This document shows, one piece after another, positions 22,593 to 32,269 of a stretch of DNA of 64,000 nt. The stretch is from Notolepis coatsorum (lineage: Eukaryota; Chordata; Actinopteri; Aulopiformes; Paralepididae): contig OZ020589.1 of NCBI GenBank assembly GCA_963971535.1, positions 71,935,520 to 71,999,519 of the forward strand, written 5' to 3'. Made by a program: the position numbers and the translations under genes. Each line of letters opens with the position of its first letter. The stretch's first letter is position 1. The notes below the pieces were generated by a model, which saw nothing but the letters and a program-made list of their open reading frames with translations, had not been told where the DNA came from and searched no databases.

Positions 22593-23986
22593 TGTAACTG
22601 AGGGGTACAATTCCCTGACTGTATTGTTAGATATGATATTTAATACCACTACCTCATGTACTTTAACTTCTGGCCACCCAGTACAAGATATAAGTATGAT
22701 GAACACTTTCCCACCTGATGAAACGAACCAACACAAATGTACCAAATCGAAGGTTTAATACAGCAAAGGGTGTATACAACGATCACTTAATTACATTTAT
22801 GATTTGAAATATGGAATATGCACTTTTATGGCAAATGAGTATTCGTAGGTAAATCAACATTGAATGTCCAATCTCTGGTTGCGCAGGGAGTAAGTATACA
22901 ACCTGGAATATTTAGGAAAACGATAGCGATGGTACTTAAATGATTATAGCTGGATACACTAAGGGGGGGGGGGTCCCGCTGGTTGTAAGACAGTAGGAGG
23001 GGGGGGTTAGAGAAGCCGCTGGCGGTATCCCATCTGGCCGACGGTATCTTGGGAGAATCCAAAGTCTTGGACACGGTGCCCACAGAACCTCGGACCGCAG
23101 ACGAATACAGCTGGACCCTCTGTGGAACGGTATCTGCCGGTCCACAACGGAGAGACGTGAGGCGACCTCACGTGTAGAGCGCCGTCTCACCTGGAGTCCT
23201 CTCCGGGGGGTAATTCCAACACTCAGCAGTGTTGGCCTTTATCCATGGAATAATCAAAGCACACAAAGCATAATCCAAGCCGTGGAAGGCTCGCCGTCGT
23301 CTGGGTAGAGTAATCCAATATACAGGTCCAGTCGCTCTTGGCCCGGAGCTTCTCGGATGCAATCACCACTAGGGGTCTGACCAGCCTGGTTAAGCGTCCA
23401 GATAACGTCAGGAACGATGGGGGTACTGATAACTGTAGAACTCTAACCGAACGATGCACCATACATAAATAGACTACTATTAGCTTAATAGAATACGTCC
23501 AACTCGACGGTATGGTGCCAAACTATGACCATTCAACTATTAATCTACACGATATCTCAATGCCTATTCTGGGCCAAGTAGGCCTTACTACACCGCACGT
23601 GCATCGTGGGGAGGCTTTGCGTCTGTCACTCTGTTGGAGGGTAAAGAACTGGACTAAAAGAAAGTTCTACTTTACTGGCGCCATATATATATGCGCTATG
23701 AACAAATAGTACCATTCGTATTTCGCCCGACATATTACTGCGCGGAACCGGGGGTTGCCTCGACATGTTAGGCGGCACGATTGAACTTGGACCTAGGGGT
23801 ATGGCAACCTGGCGCCAGGTTCTCGTCCAATGGTAGAATGAAACTATTATGGGCTGTTTAGTAGAAACGGGGATATTCAATGCATATTGTACAAGGAATA
23901 TACAGGGGATATCAAACGATATACAAATACAATTAAATATATATAAATAAATATACATATTCGGTTTAATCTGATCCTTCACAACA
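22593..23986 (-). repeat. BEL 3' LTR (left on the plus strand)
   Basis: 1394 bp, TG...CA. Compared with 28120-29515: an 11-base versus 13-base G run, a T/C difference near 23348, an A/G difference near 23602, a 4-base AACA-type indel near 23702 and a 4-base TATA indel near 23942. Promoter elements were not identified with confidence. Confidence 0.95.
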
Positions 23987-24010
23987 GCCGCCCCCTAATT
24001 AGTCCCACCT
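23987..24010 (-). promoter_or_regulatory. Probable BEL polypurine tract region
   Basis: In element orientation the sequence just before the 3' LTR reads TTAGGGGGCGGC, the expected place for the plus-strand primer. Confidence 0.5.
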
Positions 24011-24079
24011 AATTAGCTAAGCAGAGACAGATTAACCGCACTGTCTACCACTCAAGGTCCGCTGTAAGGGTCAGTCAAC

Positions 24080-27000
24080 TCACAAAGTCATAGGGTCATG
24101 GTCATCATCGATAGTATCTGGGAGTCGGGGCAGTTCTATGAGCCTCGCCACGGGACGTGTGTAGGTGCGCCCTTGGACGAGTACTTCAGCTGCTCGGACC
24201 TTGCCATCGGCACCGGTGATCACTTTGCTTACGCGGCCAGCCGGCCACATAGCTCTGGGTAGCGACTGATCAATAATCATGACGACTGTTCCTTCTGTCA
24301 AATTGTCTCTCTCTTTTACCCACTTCTGGCGGGTCTGTAGAGACGGTAGGTAGTGAAGTAGGAAGCTGCTCCAAAACTTGTCAGCTAGTACTTGGCTGTA
24401 CCTCCACATTCTTCGGCCGTTCGCTTCTTCAGGCCTGTACATTGTCTGGGGTAGCGCGGGGTCCAGCCGCCCCATTAGGAGTGTGTTGGGGGTGACTGGG
24501 TCGACATCTGCTACATCACTGGAGACGTAACCGAGGGGCTTTGAGTTCAATACTCCCTCGATCTCCGTGAGGACTGTCATTAGGACTTCCTCTGCCACAG
24601 TCTGGGCTCCGAGTACGGCGTACAGGGCTGTCTTTATAGAACGTACTTCTCGTTCCCAGGTTCCACCGAAGTGGGGTGCGTTCGGGGGATTAAACTGGAA
24701 GTCAATCTGGGCTGGAGCGAGGTGGGTCTTAAGTTCTGGGCCCATAGCTTGGAAGCTCTCTCTCAGCTCTCTTTCGCCGCCTTTGAAGTTGGTCCCGTGA
24801 TCAGACAACAATGTAGACGGTTTTCCTTTCCGTGATGTGAATCTCCGGAAGGCCATAAGGAATGAGTCTGTGCTCATGGTCGGAAGGAGCTCGATATGTA
24901 TCGCTCTGGTGGTCATGCATTTGAATACAATACCCCACCGCTTCTCGGTGCCTCTTCCTCTCTTTATATACAACGGGCCAAAGCAGTCCATGCCTGTGGA
25001 GTGGAATGGCTTGTCGCCGATTTGGAGGCGACAGGGGGGTAGGTCAGCCATCCGTGGTATGCTGGGCTGCGCGCGCCACTTACGGCAGTCTAGACAGGTT
25101 CGCTGGAAGCGCCATACTGCTTCTCTCCCTTGCAATATCCAATAACGACGTCTGATCTCCGCGAAGACTCTCTCTGCTCCTGCGTGGTGTACATCCTCGT
25201 CGTATTTCTTTATGATCAGCTCTGTGACCTTGTGTCGGCTGTTCAAGACGATCGGGTACTTAATGTCATCTGGTAGATCGGGGGCTCTCCGCAGGCGACC
25301 ACCCACTCTGATGAGATTATGTGCGTCACTCTCTGGTGCCAGGTGAATCAGTCTGCTGTCTGATGGGACGGGGTTTCCTCCCTGTAGACAGTCTAGCTCA
25401 TCGGGGAACGAGTCTCTCTGGGCTCGTTGTAGTAGAAGAAGTTCTGCTTCTTCGTAGTCAGCTGCTGACATGTCAGTGGTGGACTGAATCTCTGGGTGGT
25501 GCCGCAGGAATGTTCTTTGTTGCGCACTCTCTAGGGTACTGCAGTCATCTATGTTGGGGTCTGTGGAGGCGACAGTGCTCAGTCCACAGAACATATGCTT
25601 CTTGTTCTCAGCCTCCTCGTTACTTGCTTCCCTCGGGGTGGGCGTAGGCCAATCTCCTTCCGGGAGCTTGAGGAATGCTGGTCCGTCACTGTAGATGTTG
25701 CGACGGGTTAGGTCATCCAGAGACATTCCCCGGGTGATGACGTCAGCTGGGTTGTGTTTGGTGTCCACATACCTCCAGCTTGCTTCTTCTGTTAATTCTT
25801 GAATCTCGGTGACTCTGACTCCTACGAAAACTTTGTATCTGCATGAATCAGATTTGATCCATGTGAGTACTGTCGTGGAATCTGACCACAAGATTGTTCT
25901 ATGCACCGGAATGGTGAGTTCACGTTGGATTAACGTGGCTAGATGCGCTCCTGCGAGGGCTGCGCAGAGCTCTAGACGTGGGATAGATTGTTGCTTACGT
26001 GGGGCTATTCTTGAGCGGGCCAGTATGAAAGCAGTGTGTATCTTTCCTCCCATCTCTTGGGCACGCAAATAGGCAACCGATCCGTAGGCTACTTCGGAGG
26101 CGTCGCTGAAGACGTGTAGCTCAATCTCGCATGTCTCTGGCCTCACTGTGGATGGGAAGTAGCTGCGGCGTATATTGACACCTGGGAGTGAGCGGAGTTC
26201 CGTCTCCCACTCTCTCCATGTTGAGGCAAGGTGTGCGGGTATTGGGTCGTCCCAGCCCTGGTCCTTGTCCCATAGTGCTCGTACAATCATCTTTGCCCTG
26301 GTGGTGTAAGGTAGAATACATCCCAACGGGTCATATTGTCTGGCGAGTGTTCTGTACACACTCCGTCTGGTGGTCGGTGTCGCCGCCGACCTTCCTTGCT
26401 CTGGAGCCAAGGGTTTGTGTCTATAGTGGAGCGAGTCTGTTTTGAAGCGCCAGACTAATCCTAGTGTCATTTCTTGGGCTTCTCCTGGGATTGTCGCCAT
26501 CCAGGTCTCGCTGCTGGCAGCCTTGTCCGCGGAGGAGAGGCTGCGCAATACGTGCGGGTCGCTGCTGGCCCACTGCCTGAGATCAAAGCCGCCTGTGATT
26601 AGGGAGGCGCGTAACTTGATTAGGAGAGCCTCGGCTTCTTCTTGAGTCGAGACGCTTTGTAAACAGTTGTCCACGTAGAAACTGTTCTTCACACTGTGTT
26701 GGACCTCTTCATCTGCTGCTGGGTCCTCTTGGTCTCTCTGTGGGCTGGTACCGGCAGGGCACCATAGCCAGCTGGTCCAGGTGCTATTCCTCAGGGCTGG
26801 TCGTGCGTCGTGCTCACCCGTGAATAGAGTCGGGGGTCTGTAGCGCAGCGCCGCGGGGGTATAGCCTGGACTGTATGGGACCTCCTGGTCCGGTGGAGTA
26901 CTGTGTTGTCGTCGGGCTTGGTTCTCCTCCTCTCCCTCTTCTTCCTCTATCAGGTCTTCCAGATCCTGTAGTCGTTTATCTTGCTTCTCCGCAGTGTATG

Positions 27001-28075
27001 CCGCTCCTTCCTTGCAGCTGGGTCTCGCTTGGACCGGTTTGGGAAGGGGGTCTGCGGGGGGTCTAGACTCGGTCTGTTGATCAAGTTCAGGGTCGCTTGC
27101 TCGTTTAGGAGGCGCTGCTCTTGACTGTTGTCTCGACGAGTTCCTTGAACCCCTGGTGGAGGGAGAGGGTGTTGCCCTGGGGATCCTCAGCCGCTTCCTT
27201 AGCTGCGCCATTAGCTTGTCGCGCTCGGCTTGTATTCTGTCGCGCTCGGCTTCGCGCTGGATGAGAGCGAGTTCGCGCTCTGCTTCTCTTTGGGCATAGT
27301 CAGCGGCGCGCTGGGCTGCGGCGGCGGCGCGCTCTGCTTCGGCGGCGGCGCGCTCTGCTGCGGCCCGGTCTCTTACCATATTAATTTCCGTCTGAAGGCG
27401 TCTCATCTCCCGGCGTCTCATCTCCCGGCGTATGCGCTCTTCTTCGCTTTGTCGCTGCGCTTGGAGGCGTTCTCTTTCAACAGTAAAATGTTCGTGCTCG
27501 CTAAGCGCTTGTGCTTGGAGACGGTCGCGTTCACCCTGAAGTCGATCGCGTTCGGTAGAGGCTGTCAGGCGGACGAGGAACGCCTGTTGTAGCATCCTCG
27601 CCGCTTCTCTGGGGGAAGGCGGTTGTGGAGGTGAGCCGCTCCTGCGTGAGCCGCTCCTGGGGGTACTCGTTGGGGAGTCCTGGAGCTCTAGTTCCTCGGC
27701 GCTCTCCTCCTCTTCTTCCGTGCAGAGTTCTCTCTCTGTAGGGTTGTCTTCCTCCCGGGGCTGGTCGGGGACTACTTCTTGAGTAGTGGCGGGGGGTAAA
27801 GGCATGTCAATTCCCTCCTGGTCCCCACCGTGAGCTTGGTCAGTTACATTAGGACCTACTAGGGCCTCTGTGGTCGGGGAAACCTGGTCGTTAAGGTCAG
27901 ACATAATTTTACTTTCTACTTTTACCGCGTTTACCGTTTGTCGAAGGCTAGGTAGTTGACTGACAGTGTAAGCCTCTAAGTACTGAGGTGTCTGTCGTCT
28001 GCGCCGTGGGCGTTCTAGGTTAGGAGGATCGTTTCGTGGAGTGTTCATCATAGGCCATTTCGATATTAATAACAC
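24080..28075 (-). CDS. BEL/Pao polyprotein, Gag joined in frame to RT tail, RNase H and integrase
   Basis: 1331 codons, uninterrupted. Residues 1-430: Gag-like, acidic, with a long charged helical region rich in ERDRLQ, AERAAA and QREAER repeats. No zinc knuckle and no protease follow. The frame passes directly to the end of the palm, FYVDNCLQS (about residue 466). I recall YVDN from other fish BEL elements. The connection domain follows (TLARQYDPLGCILP), then RNase H with VFSDASE (about 653), WSDSTTVLTW (about 731) and NPADVITRG (about 778). Integrase has an HHCC-type finger (about 965-998) and core residues in GMDCFGP (about 1027), LLSDHGTNF (about 1090) and GGTWERE (about 1137). A full-length BEL protein is usually 1700 or more residues, so about 400-500 are missing. 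The ATG at 28075 lies 26 bases after the primer site; later Met codons are possible starts. Confidence 0.9.
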   Translation of the reverse strand: MLLISKWPMMNTPRNDPPNLERPRRRRQTPQYLEAYTVSQLPSLRQTVNAVKVESKIMSDLNDQVSPTTEALVGPNVTDQAHGGDQEGIDMPLPPATTQEVVPDQPREEDNPTERELCTEEEEESAEELELQDSPTSTPRSGSRRSGSPPQPPSPREAARMLQQAFLVRLTASTERDRLQGERDRLQAQALSEHEHFTVERERLQAQRQSEEERIRREMRRREMRRLQTEINMVRDRAAAERAAAEAERAAAAAQRAADYAQREAERELALIQREAERDRIQAERDKLMAQLRKRLRIPRATPSPSTRGSRNSSRQQSRAAPPKRASDPELDQQTESRPPADPLPKPVQARPSCKEGAAYTAEKQDKRLQDLEDLIEEEEGEEENQARRQHSTPPDQEVPYSPGYTPAALRYRPPTLFTGEHDARPALRNSTWTSWLWCPAGTSPQRDQEDPAADEEVQHSVKNSFYVDNCLQSVSTQEEAEALLIKLRASLITGGFDLRQWASSDPHVLRSLSSADKAASSETWMATIPGEAQEMTLGLVWRFKTDSLHYRHKPLAPEQGRSAATPTTRRSVYRTLARQYDPLGCILPYTTRAKMIVRALWDKDQGWDDPIPAHLASTWREWETELRSLPGVNIRRSYFPSTVRPETCEIELHVFSDASEVAYGSVAYLRAQEMGGKIHTAFILARSRIAPRKQQSIPRLELCAALAGAHLATLIQRELTIPVHRTILWSDSTTVLTWIKSDSCRYKVFVGVRVTEIQELTEEASWRYVDTKHNPADVITRGMSLDDLTRRNIYSDGPAFLKLPEGDWPTPTPREASNEEAENKKHMFCGLSTVASTDPNIDDCSTLESAQQRTFLRHHPEIQSTTDMSAADYEEAELLLLQRAQRDSFPDELDCLQGGNPVPSDSRLIHLAPESDAHNLIRVGGRLRRAPDLPDDIKYPIVLNSRHKVTELIIKKYDEDVHHAGAERVFAEIRRRYWILQGREAVWRFQRTCLDCRKWRAQPSIPRMADLPPCRLQIGDKPFHSTGMDCFGPLYIKRGRGTEKRWGIVFKCMTTRAIHIELLPTMSTDSFLMAFRRFTSRKGKPSTLLSDHGTNFKGGERELRESFQAMGPELKTHLAPAQIDFQFNPPNAPHFGGTWEREVRSIKTALYAVLGAQTVAEEVLMTVLTEIEGVLNSKPLGYVSSDVADVDPVTPNTLLMGRLDPALPQTMYRPEEANGRRMWRYSQVLADKFWSSFLLHYLPSLQTRQKWVKERDNLTEGTVVMIIDQSLPRAMWPAGRVSKVITGADGKVRAAEVLVQGRTYTRPVARLIELPRLPDTIDDDHDPMTL

Positions 28076-28100
28076 TATATTAATATTACACTAGTTACCC

Positions 28101-28117
28101 TCCGGCTCGAAGGACCA
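28101..28117 (-). other. Primer binding site for tRNA-Tyr
   Basis: On the plus strand TCCGGCTCGAAGGACCA equals the last 17 bases (with CCA) of vertebrate tRNA-Tyr as I recall it, so the element RNA is complementary to that tRNA end. It lies two bases from the LTR edge, the normal position. Exact identity should be checked against a fish tRNA set. Confidence 0.85.
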
Positions 28118-28119
28118 AT

Positions 28120-29515
28120 TGTAACTGAGGGGTACAATTCCCTGACTGTATTGTTAGATATGATATTTAATACCACTACCTCATGTACTTTAACTTCTGG
28201 CCACCCAGTACAAGATATAAGTATGATGAACACTTTCCCACCTGATGAAACGAACCAACACAAATGTACCAAATCGAAGGTTTAATACAGCAAAGGGTGT
28301 ATACAACGATCACTTAATTACATTTATGATTTGAAATATGGAATATGCACTTTTATGGCAAATGAGTATTCGTAGGTAAATCAACATTGAATGTCCAATC
28401 TCTGGTTGCGCAGGGAGTAAGTATACAACCTGGAATATTTAGGAAAACGATAGCGATGGTACTTAAATGATTATAGCTGGATACACTAAGGGGGGGGGGG
28501 GGTCCCGCTGGTTGTAAGACAGTAGGAGGGGGGGGTTAGAGAAGCCGCTGGCGGTATCCCATCTGGCCGACGGTATCTTGGGAGAATCCAAAGTCTTGGA
28601 CACGGTGCCCACAGAACCTCGGACCGCAGACGAATACAGCTGGACCCTCTGTGGAACGGTATCTGCCGGTCCACAACGGAGAGACGTGAGGCGACCTCAC
28701 GTGTAGAGCGCCGTCTCACCTGGAGTCCTCTCCGGGGGGTAATTCCAACACTCAGCAGTGTTGGCCTTTATCCATGGAATAATCAAAGCACACAAAGCAT
28801 AATCCAAGCCGTGGAAGGCTCGCCGTCGTCTGGGTAGAGTAATCCAATATACAGGTCCAGTCGCTCTTGGCCCGGAGCTCCTCGGATGCAATCACCACTA
28901 GGGGTCTGACCAGCCTGGTTAAGCGTCCAGATAACGTCAGGAACGATGGGGGTACTGATAACTGTAGAACTCTAACCGAACGATGCACCATACATAAATA
29001 GACTACTATTAGCTTAATAGAATACGTCCAACTCGACGGTATGGTGCCAAACTATGACCATTCAACTATTAATCTACACGATATCTCAATGCCTATTCTG
29101 GGCCAAGTAGGCCTTACTACACCGCACGTGCGTCGTGGGGAGGCTTTGCGTCTGTCACTCTGTTGGAGGGTAAAGAACTGGACTAAAAGAAAGTTCTACT
29201 TTACTGGCGCCATATATATATGCGCTATGAATAGTACCATTCGTATTTCGCCCGACATATTACTGCGCGGAACCGGGGGTTGCCTCGACATGTTAGGCGG
29301 CACGATTGAACTTGGACCTAGGGGTATGGCAACCTGGCGCCAGGTTCTCGTCCAATGGTAGAATGAAACTATTATGGGCTGTTTAGTAGAAACGGGGATA
29401 TTCAATGCATATTGTACAAGGAATATACAGGGGATATCAAACGATATACAAATACAATTAAATATATATATATAAATAAATATACATATTCGGTTTAATC
29501 TGATCCTTCACAACA
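28120..29515 (-). repeat. BEL 5' LTR (right on the plus strand)
   Basis: 1396 bp, almost identical to 22593-23986. In element orientation it supplies the promoter for the polyprotein. Its first bases are TGTTGTGAAGGATC. Confidence 0.95.
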
Positions 29516-29520
29516 GTATC
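29516..29520. repeat. BEL target-site duplication, right copy
   Basis: GTATC, pairs with 22588-22592; LINE 3' UTR resumes directly after. Confidence 0.9.
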
Positions 29521-29712
29521 CATGTCCCCCACCAGTGCACCACTGCACTTTACTTGTCTTATTGTTGTCTCACTGTTCTGTCCTGTTTTGCACTTATTTA
29601 TTTATCATTATTATTATTATGTTGTTCCTATTTGTGAAAAAAATCAATCATGCACTGAAATGTCAAATCACGTTCCATTTGTACCTGTACAATATGGTAA
29701 ATAAAGAAATCT

Positions 29713-29785
29713 GAATCTGAATCTGAATCCATCTATTCATCCATCCATCCATCCCTTTATTCATCCATCCATCCATCCATCCACC
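29713..29785. repeat. CATC minisatellite (right part)
   Basis: ATCCATCC units continuing the array of 21489-21797. Confidence 0.95.
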
Positions 29786-30035
29786 CATTACTTACACCAC
29801 ATTAGTTGTGTATGTAATTAATTGGTCATGTTGCTGTAATAAAAAAAGAAAGTGCGTCACATTAGTGATTTTTAATTAGGATGTTTTTGTTGAGATGGTG
29901 ATTAGGCATGCGGGGCACATGTCGCTGTGGTGTGTGTGAGCTGTCAAAAAGGCTTTTGTCTCATTTTAACGAGCTAAGACATAGGCGGAGGGCTGTGCCT
30001 TATTATGGGGGGGTCTCTTGCAATCTGGCTATAGC

Positions 30036-30044
30036 TGTTTGAGT

Positions 30045-30101
<57 letters not shown>
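30036..30101. repeat. (GT)n microsatellite
   Basis: About 30 GT units, followed by TATATATAT and more GT-rich sequence to about 30155. Confidence 0.95.
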
Positions 30102-30112
<11 letters not shown>

Positions 30113-30525
30113 TTGTGTGTGTGTGTGTGTATTTGTGTGTGTAGGTGTGTGTGCATGGCAGGCTGAGCCCGAACCCTGTTTTTAGGGTTCGAACGTTCGC
30201 CAGGGTTTATCGAACGAACGTTTGAACGTTCGTTTTTTTAAAAATTTAAATTTTTTTTTTTTTTAATACATTTTTTTTTAAATTTTTTTAATAATAATTT
30301 TTTTTTATTGTATTATTATAGATCCTACGGAGGGCGGCATTGCATAGTCTATTGGTGAAAAACATGTTGTTTACAGTGGTGGCTGTTCATGTAAACATGT
30401 AATTAAACAAAGCACTCAGAAGAAAATAAACAAGCTACTGAATCAATGTATGATAAACAATAGCCCTTGCAGTCACGTAAGGGGCTAGATAAACAAATGC
30501 ATTCGTTTTGTGGCATTAACGTTAT

Positions 30526-30670
30526 GAATGAATGAATGAAAACTTTATTTAACAGATTGCAGAATGGGTACAATACAGTACGGCGCAATACACACAATTG
30601 TTAAGGGGATGCAGACCAGAGAAAGACGTTTGTCTTGTTTACATCAGGGTCCCCCATTTTCAATTCATAT
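30526..30670 (-). mobile_element. LINE-A 3'-end copy, antisense, with GTTAT duplication
   Basis: GAATGAATGAATG tail, AACTTTATTTAACAGATTGC, through CCCCCATTTTCAATTCATAT. It is flanked by GTTAT at 30521-30525 and 30676-30680. The related hAT at 1608-1640 has the unoccupied site (GGCATTAACGTTATATAGTT), which confirms this as an insertion. Confidence 0.88.
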
Positions 30671-30770
30671 CGAGTGTTATATAGTTAGTGTTACACGTTC
30701 AATAACAGGTATTCACTCTTGGTCGACGGGGAGGGGAGCCGGGAGGAGAGGCGCACGCCTCGGCTCAACA

Positions 30771-30874
30771 GACCCGTCCACCGTCTACCTCGGAACGGCC
30801 GGGCTCCCAACACGCCTGCCGCCCGTCCGCCCTACCACCGTTCCGAGGTAGACGGTGGACGCGGTGGACGGGTC
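30771..30874. repeat. GC-rich palindrome
   Basis: Arms 30778-30798 and 30838-30858 are exact complements (21 bp, CCACCGTCTACCTCGGAACG core). The outer words GACCCGTCC (30771-30779) and GGACGGGTC (30866-30874) also pair. The 39-base loop is GC-rich. A strong hairpin is expected in single-stranded form. Confidence 0.9.
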
Positions 30875-30962
30875 TGTCCACCGTGCGCCTGCTGTTGTTT
30901 CCAACGCAACCACCTCCCGCCATGAAGCTCGCGCTCCGTGGCCGAAAAAGGATGGTATTCAT

Positions 30963-31023
30963 TAATGATCCTTCTGCAGGTTCACCGTTCACCTACGGAA
31001 ACCTTGTTACCGATTACTTCCTC
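30963..31023 (-). other. Fragment of 18S rRNA 3' end, antisense
   Basis: Read on the minus strand, GGTAACAAGGTTTCCGTAGG, then GTGAACCTGCAGAAGGATCA and TTA, reproduces the conserved last 45 bases of eukaryotic 18S rRNA. There is a 7-base duplication (GGTGAAC twice) and one G-to-A change (CTGCAG for CTGCGG). GAGGAAGTAA upstream also matches, with a few bases missing. It is far too short to be a functional gene and lies inside a hAT-like element. Whether adjacent GC-rich sequence is ITS1 cannot be told. Confidence 0.85.
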
Positions 31024-31039
31024 GGCGGGGAGCTACGGT

Positions 31040-31190
31040 AAGTCTGTTGAGGCTTGCCGATTGGTGGTAACAGCAGAGGCGGGTGCAAGCGGTGTGACGT
31101 AATTGGCAGAATCGCCTGTCAATCAAAATAGAGCTCTGGTTGAGAAATAGTATCCCGCTGCAGCCCGGCAGACCATACTGGTTGAGCCGA
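31040..31190. repeat. Module shared by three hAT-like elements
   Basis: GCTTGCCGATTGGTGGTAA, GGTGTGACGTAATTGGC, CTGTCAATCAAAAT and AGTATCC words in the same order as 1950-2110. A shorter version is at 38020-38125 (AACGGTGTGACGTCGTAATT, GAATCGACTGTCAATCAATG). Confidence 0.85.
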
Positions 31191-31371
31191 GCGCCTCGCA
31201 TTCACATCACCTCAACCCCGTGCGCATCCTTTATTTTTTTTTCACCGAACGTTCGAACCTATTAATTAAAGTCTGAATGTCAGCGTAACGAACGAACGAA
31301 CGTTCGAACGTTCGGGCTCAGCCGCGTGTGTGTGCATCATGTGTAGGTGTGTGAGCGACTGAGCGTGCATG

Positions 31372-31396
31372 TGTGTGTGTGTGTGTGTGTGTGTGT
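31372..31396. repeat. Short (TG)n
   Basis: About 12 TG units. Confidence 0.9.
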
Positions 31397-32269
31397 ATTG
31401 TGCATAAGGAAAAAGGTGAGGAAGAGGCACACACAATCTCTAGACAAAACTGAATTGCCAGTGAATGCAAAAATACTAAAAGGTTCATCAGGGTACCTTA
31501 CAGGTTTAAATAGCCAAAAAAAATATAGAAACAAAAAGCCTGGCTTGGAGATATAGTACTACATCGAAACACAATCAAACAACACGCTTGGTCGGCAGTG
31601 TAGATAATGGTATAGTAAAGCTATTTTTTTTGCATTCACTTCAGTTTTACTGTTTTCTCCTGAGCATCTTTGCCTATATATTCCACCACTGCTGTTTTGT
31701 ATTGATCACCAGACAAAAGCAATACAGTATTCAACATTTCACTTCCCCCTCACCAGGCAGCTGAAACAAGCCCTCATCACAGCTCTGTTACTCTGAGCAG
31801 CAACGTGTTGGAACACCCCATGTCGGCTCACAGCAGCACATCTTTATACGCACAACGCTCAGCAGGAGCACGCTTGACCTTTAAGCGAGAGACAACCAAA
31901 TAAAAGCTTGGAAGACACGGATGTCTGTATCTTGGCTTCCCTCATGTCTCCGAGGGAGAAATTTTTCTCCCCGTTGTCCCAGATCAAAGGCTCCTGCCGT
32001 CAAATACCATCCTATCGGGTGGTTTGATCCACTTAGCCTTTCAGAAAACCCCCAACACGCAGACAGGTGTGAAACAAATACCAGCGCTAGGGCTAAGAAA
32101 ACAATAAATCTGATCTTGAGTATTAATTACGGATGCTTTATATCAGAGGAGTTTATTTCTCAGTCTGTTTAGCTTATGGGTGTAGAGCAGCTCGGCTGTG
32201 TTTTGGCTCAAACTGAGAGATCAGAGATGTCACTGACATCTCTCTCTCTCTATGTATATATATATATAT
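31397..32269. other. No recognised feature; unique-looking DNA
   Basis: About 870 bases, one of the few stretches with no repeat signature. An 83-codon frame at 31921-32172 has no motif I know. It could be host intron or intergenic DNA. Confidence 0.45.

Larger units (their letters stand above)
22593..29515 (-). mobile_element. BEL/Pao LTR retrotransposon, young, internally deleted
   Basis: A 6.9-kb antisense element with paired LTRs (22593-23986 and 28120-29515) that start TG and end CA. It has a GTATC duplication at 22588-22592 and 29516-29520, a tRNA-Tyr primer site at 28101-28117 and a polyprotein ORF at 24080-28075. Integrase and RNase H are of BEL/Pao type. The LTRs differ by only about two substitutions plus three length changes over 1.39 kb, so insertion was recent. 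The ORF lacks protease and most of the reverse transcriptase, so the copy cannot move on its own. Confidence 0.93.
21798..29712 (+). mobile_element. Rex1-like LINE, split by the BEL element
   Basis: The LINE consists of 21798-22592 (reverse-transcriptase end and start of the 3' UTR) and 29521-29712 (rest of the 3' UTR). The latter has a CAATATGGTAAATAAAGAAA-type signal and a (TCTGAA)n tail at about 29692-29712. One GTATC is duplicated by the BEL insertion. The LINE is 5'-truncated and lies in a CATC minisatellite: the same array stands on both sides. Confidence 0.75.
30161..31323. mobile_element. hAT-like non-autonomous element with GGCTGAGCCCGAAC termini
   Basis: A perfect 14-bp inverted pair, GGCTGAGCCCGAAC at 30161-30174 and its complement at 31310-31323. 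Subterminal clusters of GAACGTTCG palindromes lie at both ends. The element landed in GT-rich DNA (GTGTGTGCAT stands on both sides), so the TSD is ambiguous. Inside are a LINE-A stub, a GC-rich palindrome, an 18S rRNA fragment and a module shared with the hATs at 940 and 37285. No transposase. Confidence 0.8.

Noticed and set aside
24080..28075. 1331-codon ORF as a host gene
   Set aside because: It lies between matched LTRs with a primer site and TSD, and carries RNase H and integrase motifs of BEL/Pao.
31040..31190. Module as a host promoter or exon
   Set aside because: It occurs three times inside transposon termini in this window, so it is repeat-borne here; a host origin cannot be shown from the sequence.
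30161..31323. GTGTGTGCAT on both sides as a TSD
   Set aside because: The flanks are GT-rich microsatellite-like DNA, so a chance match is likely and the spacing to the termini differs.
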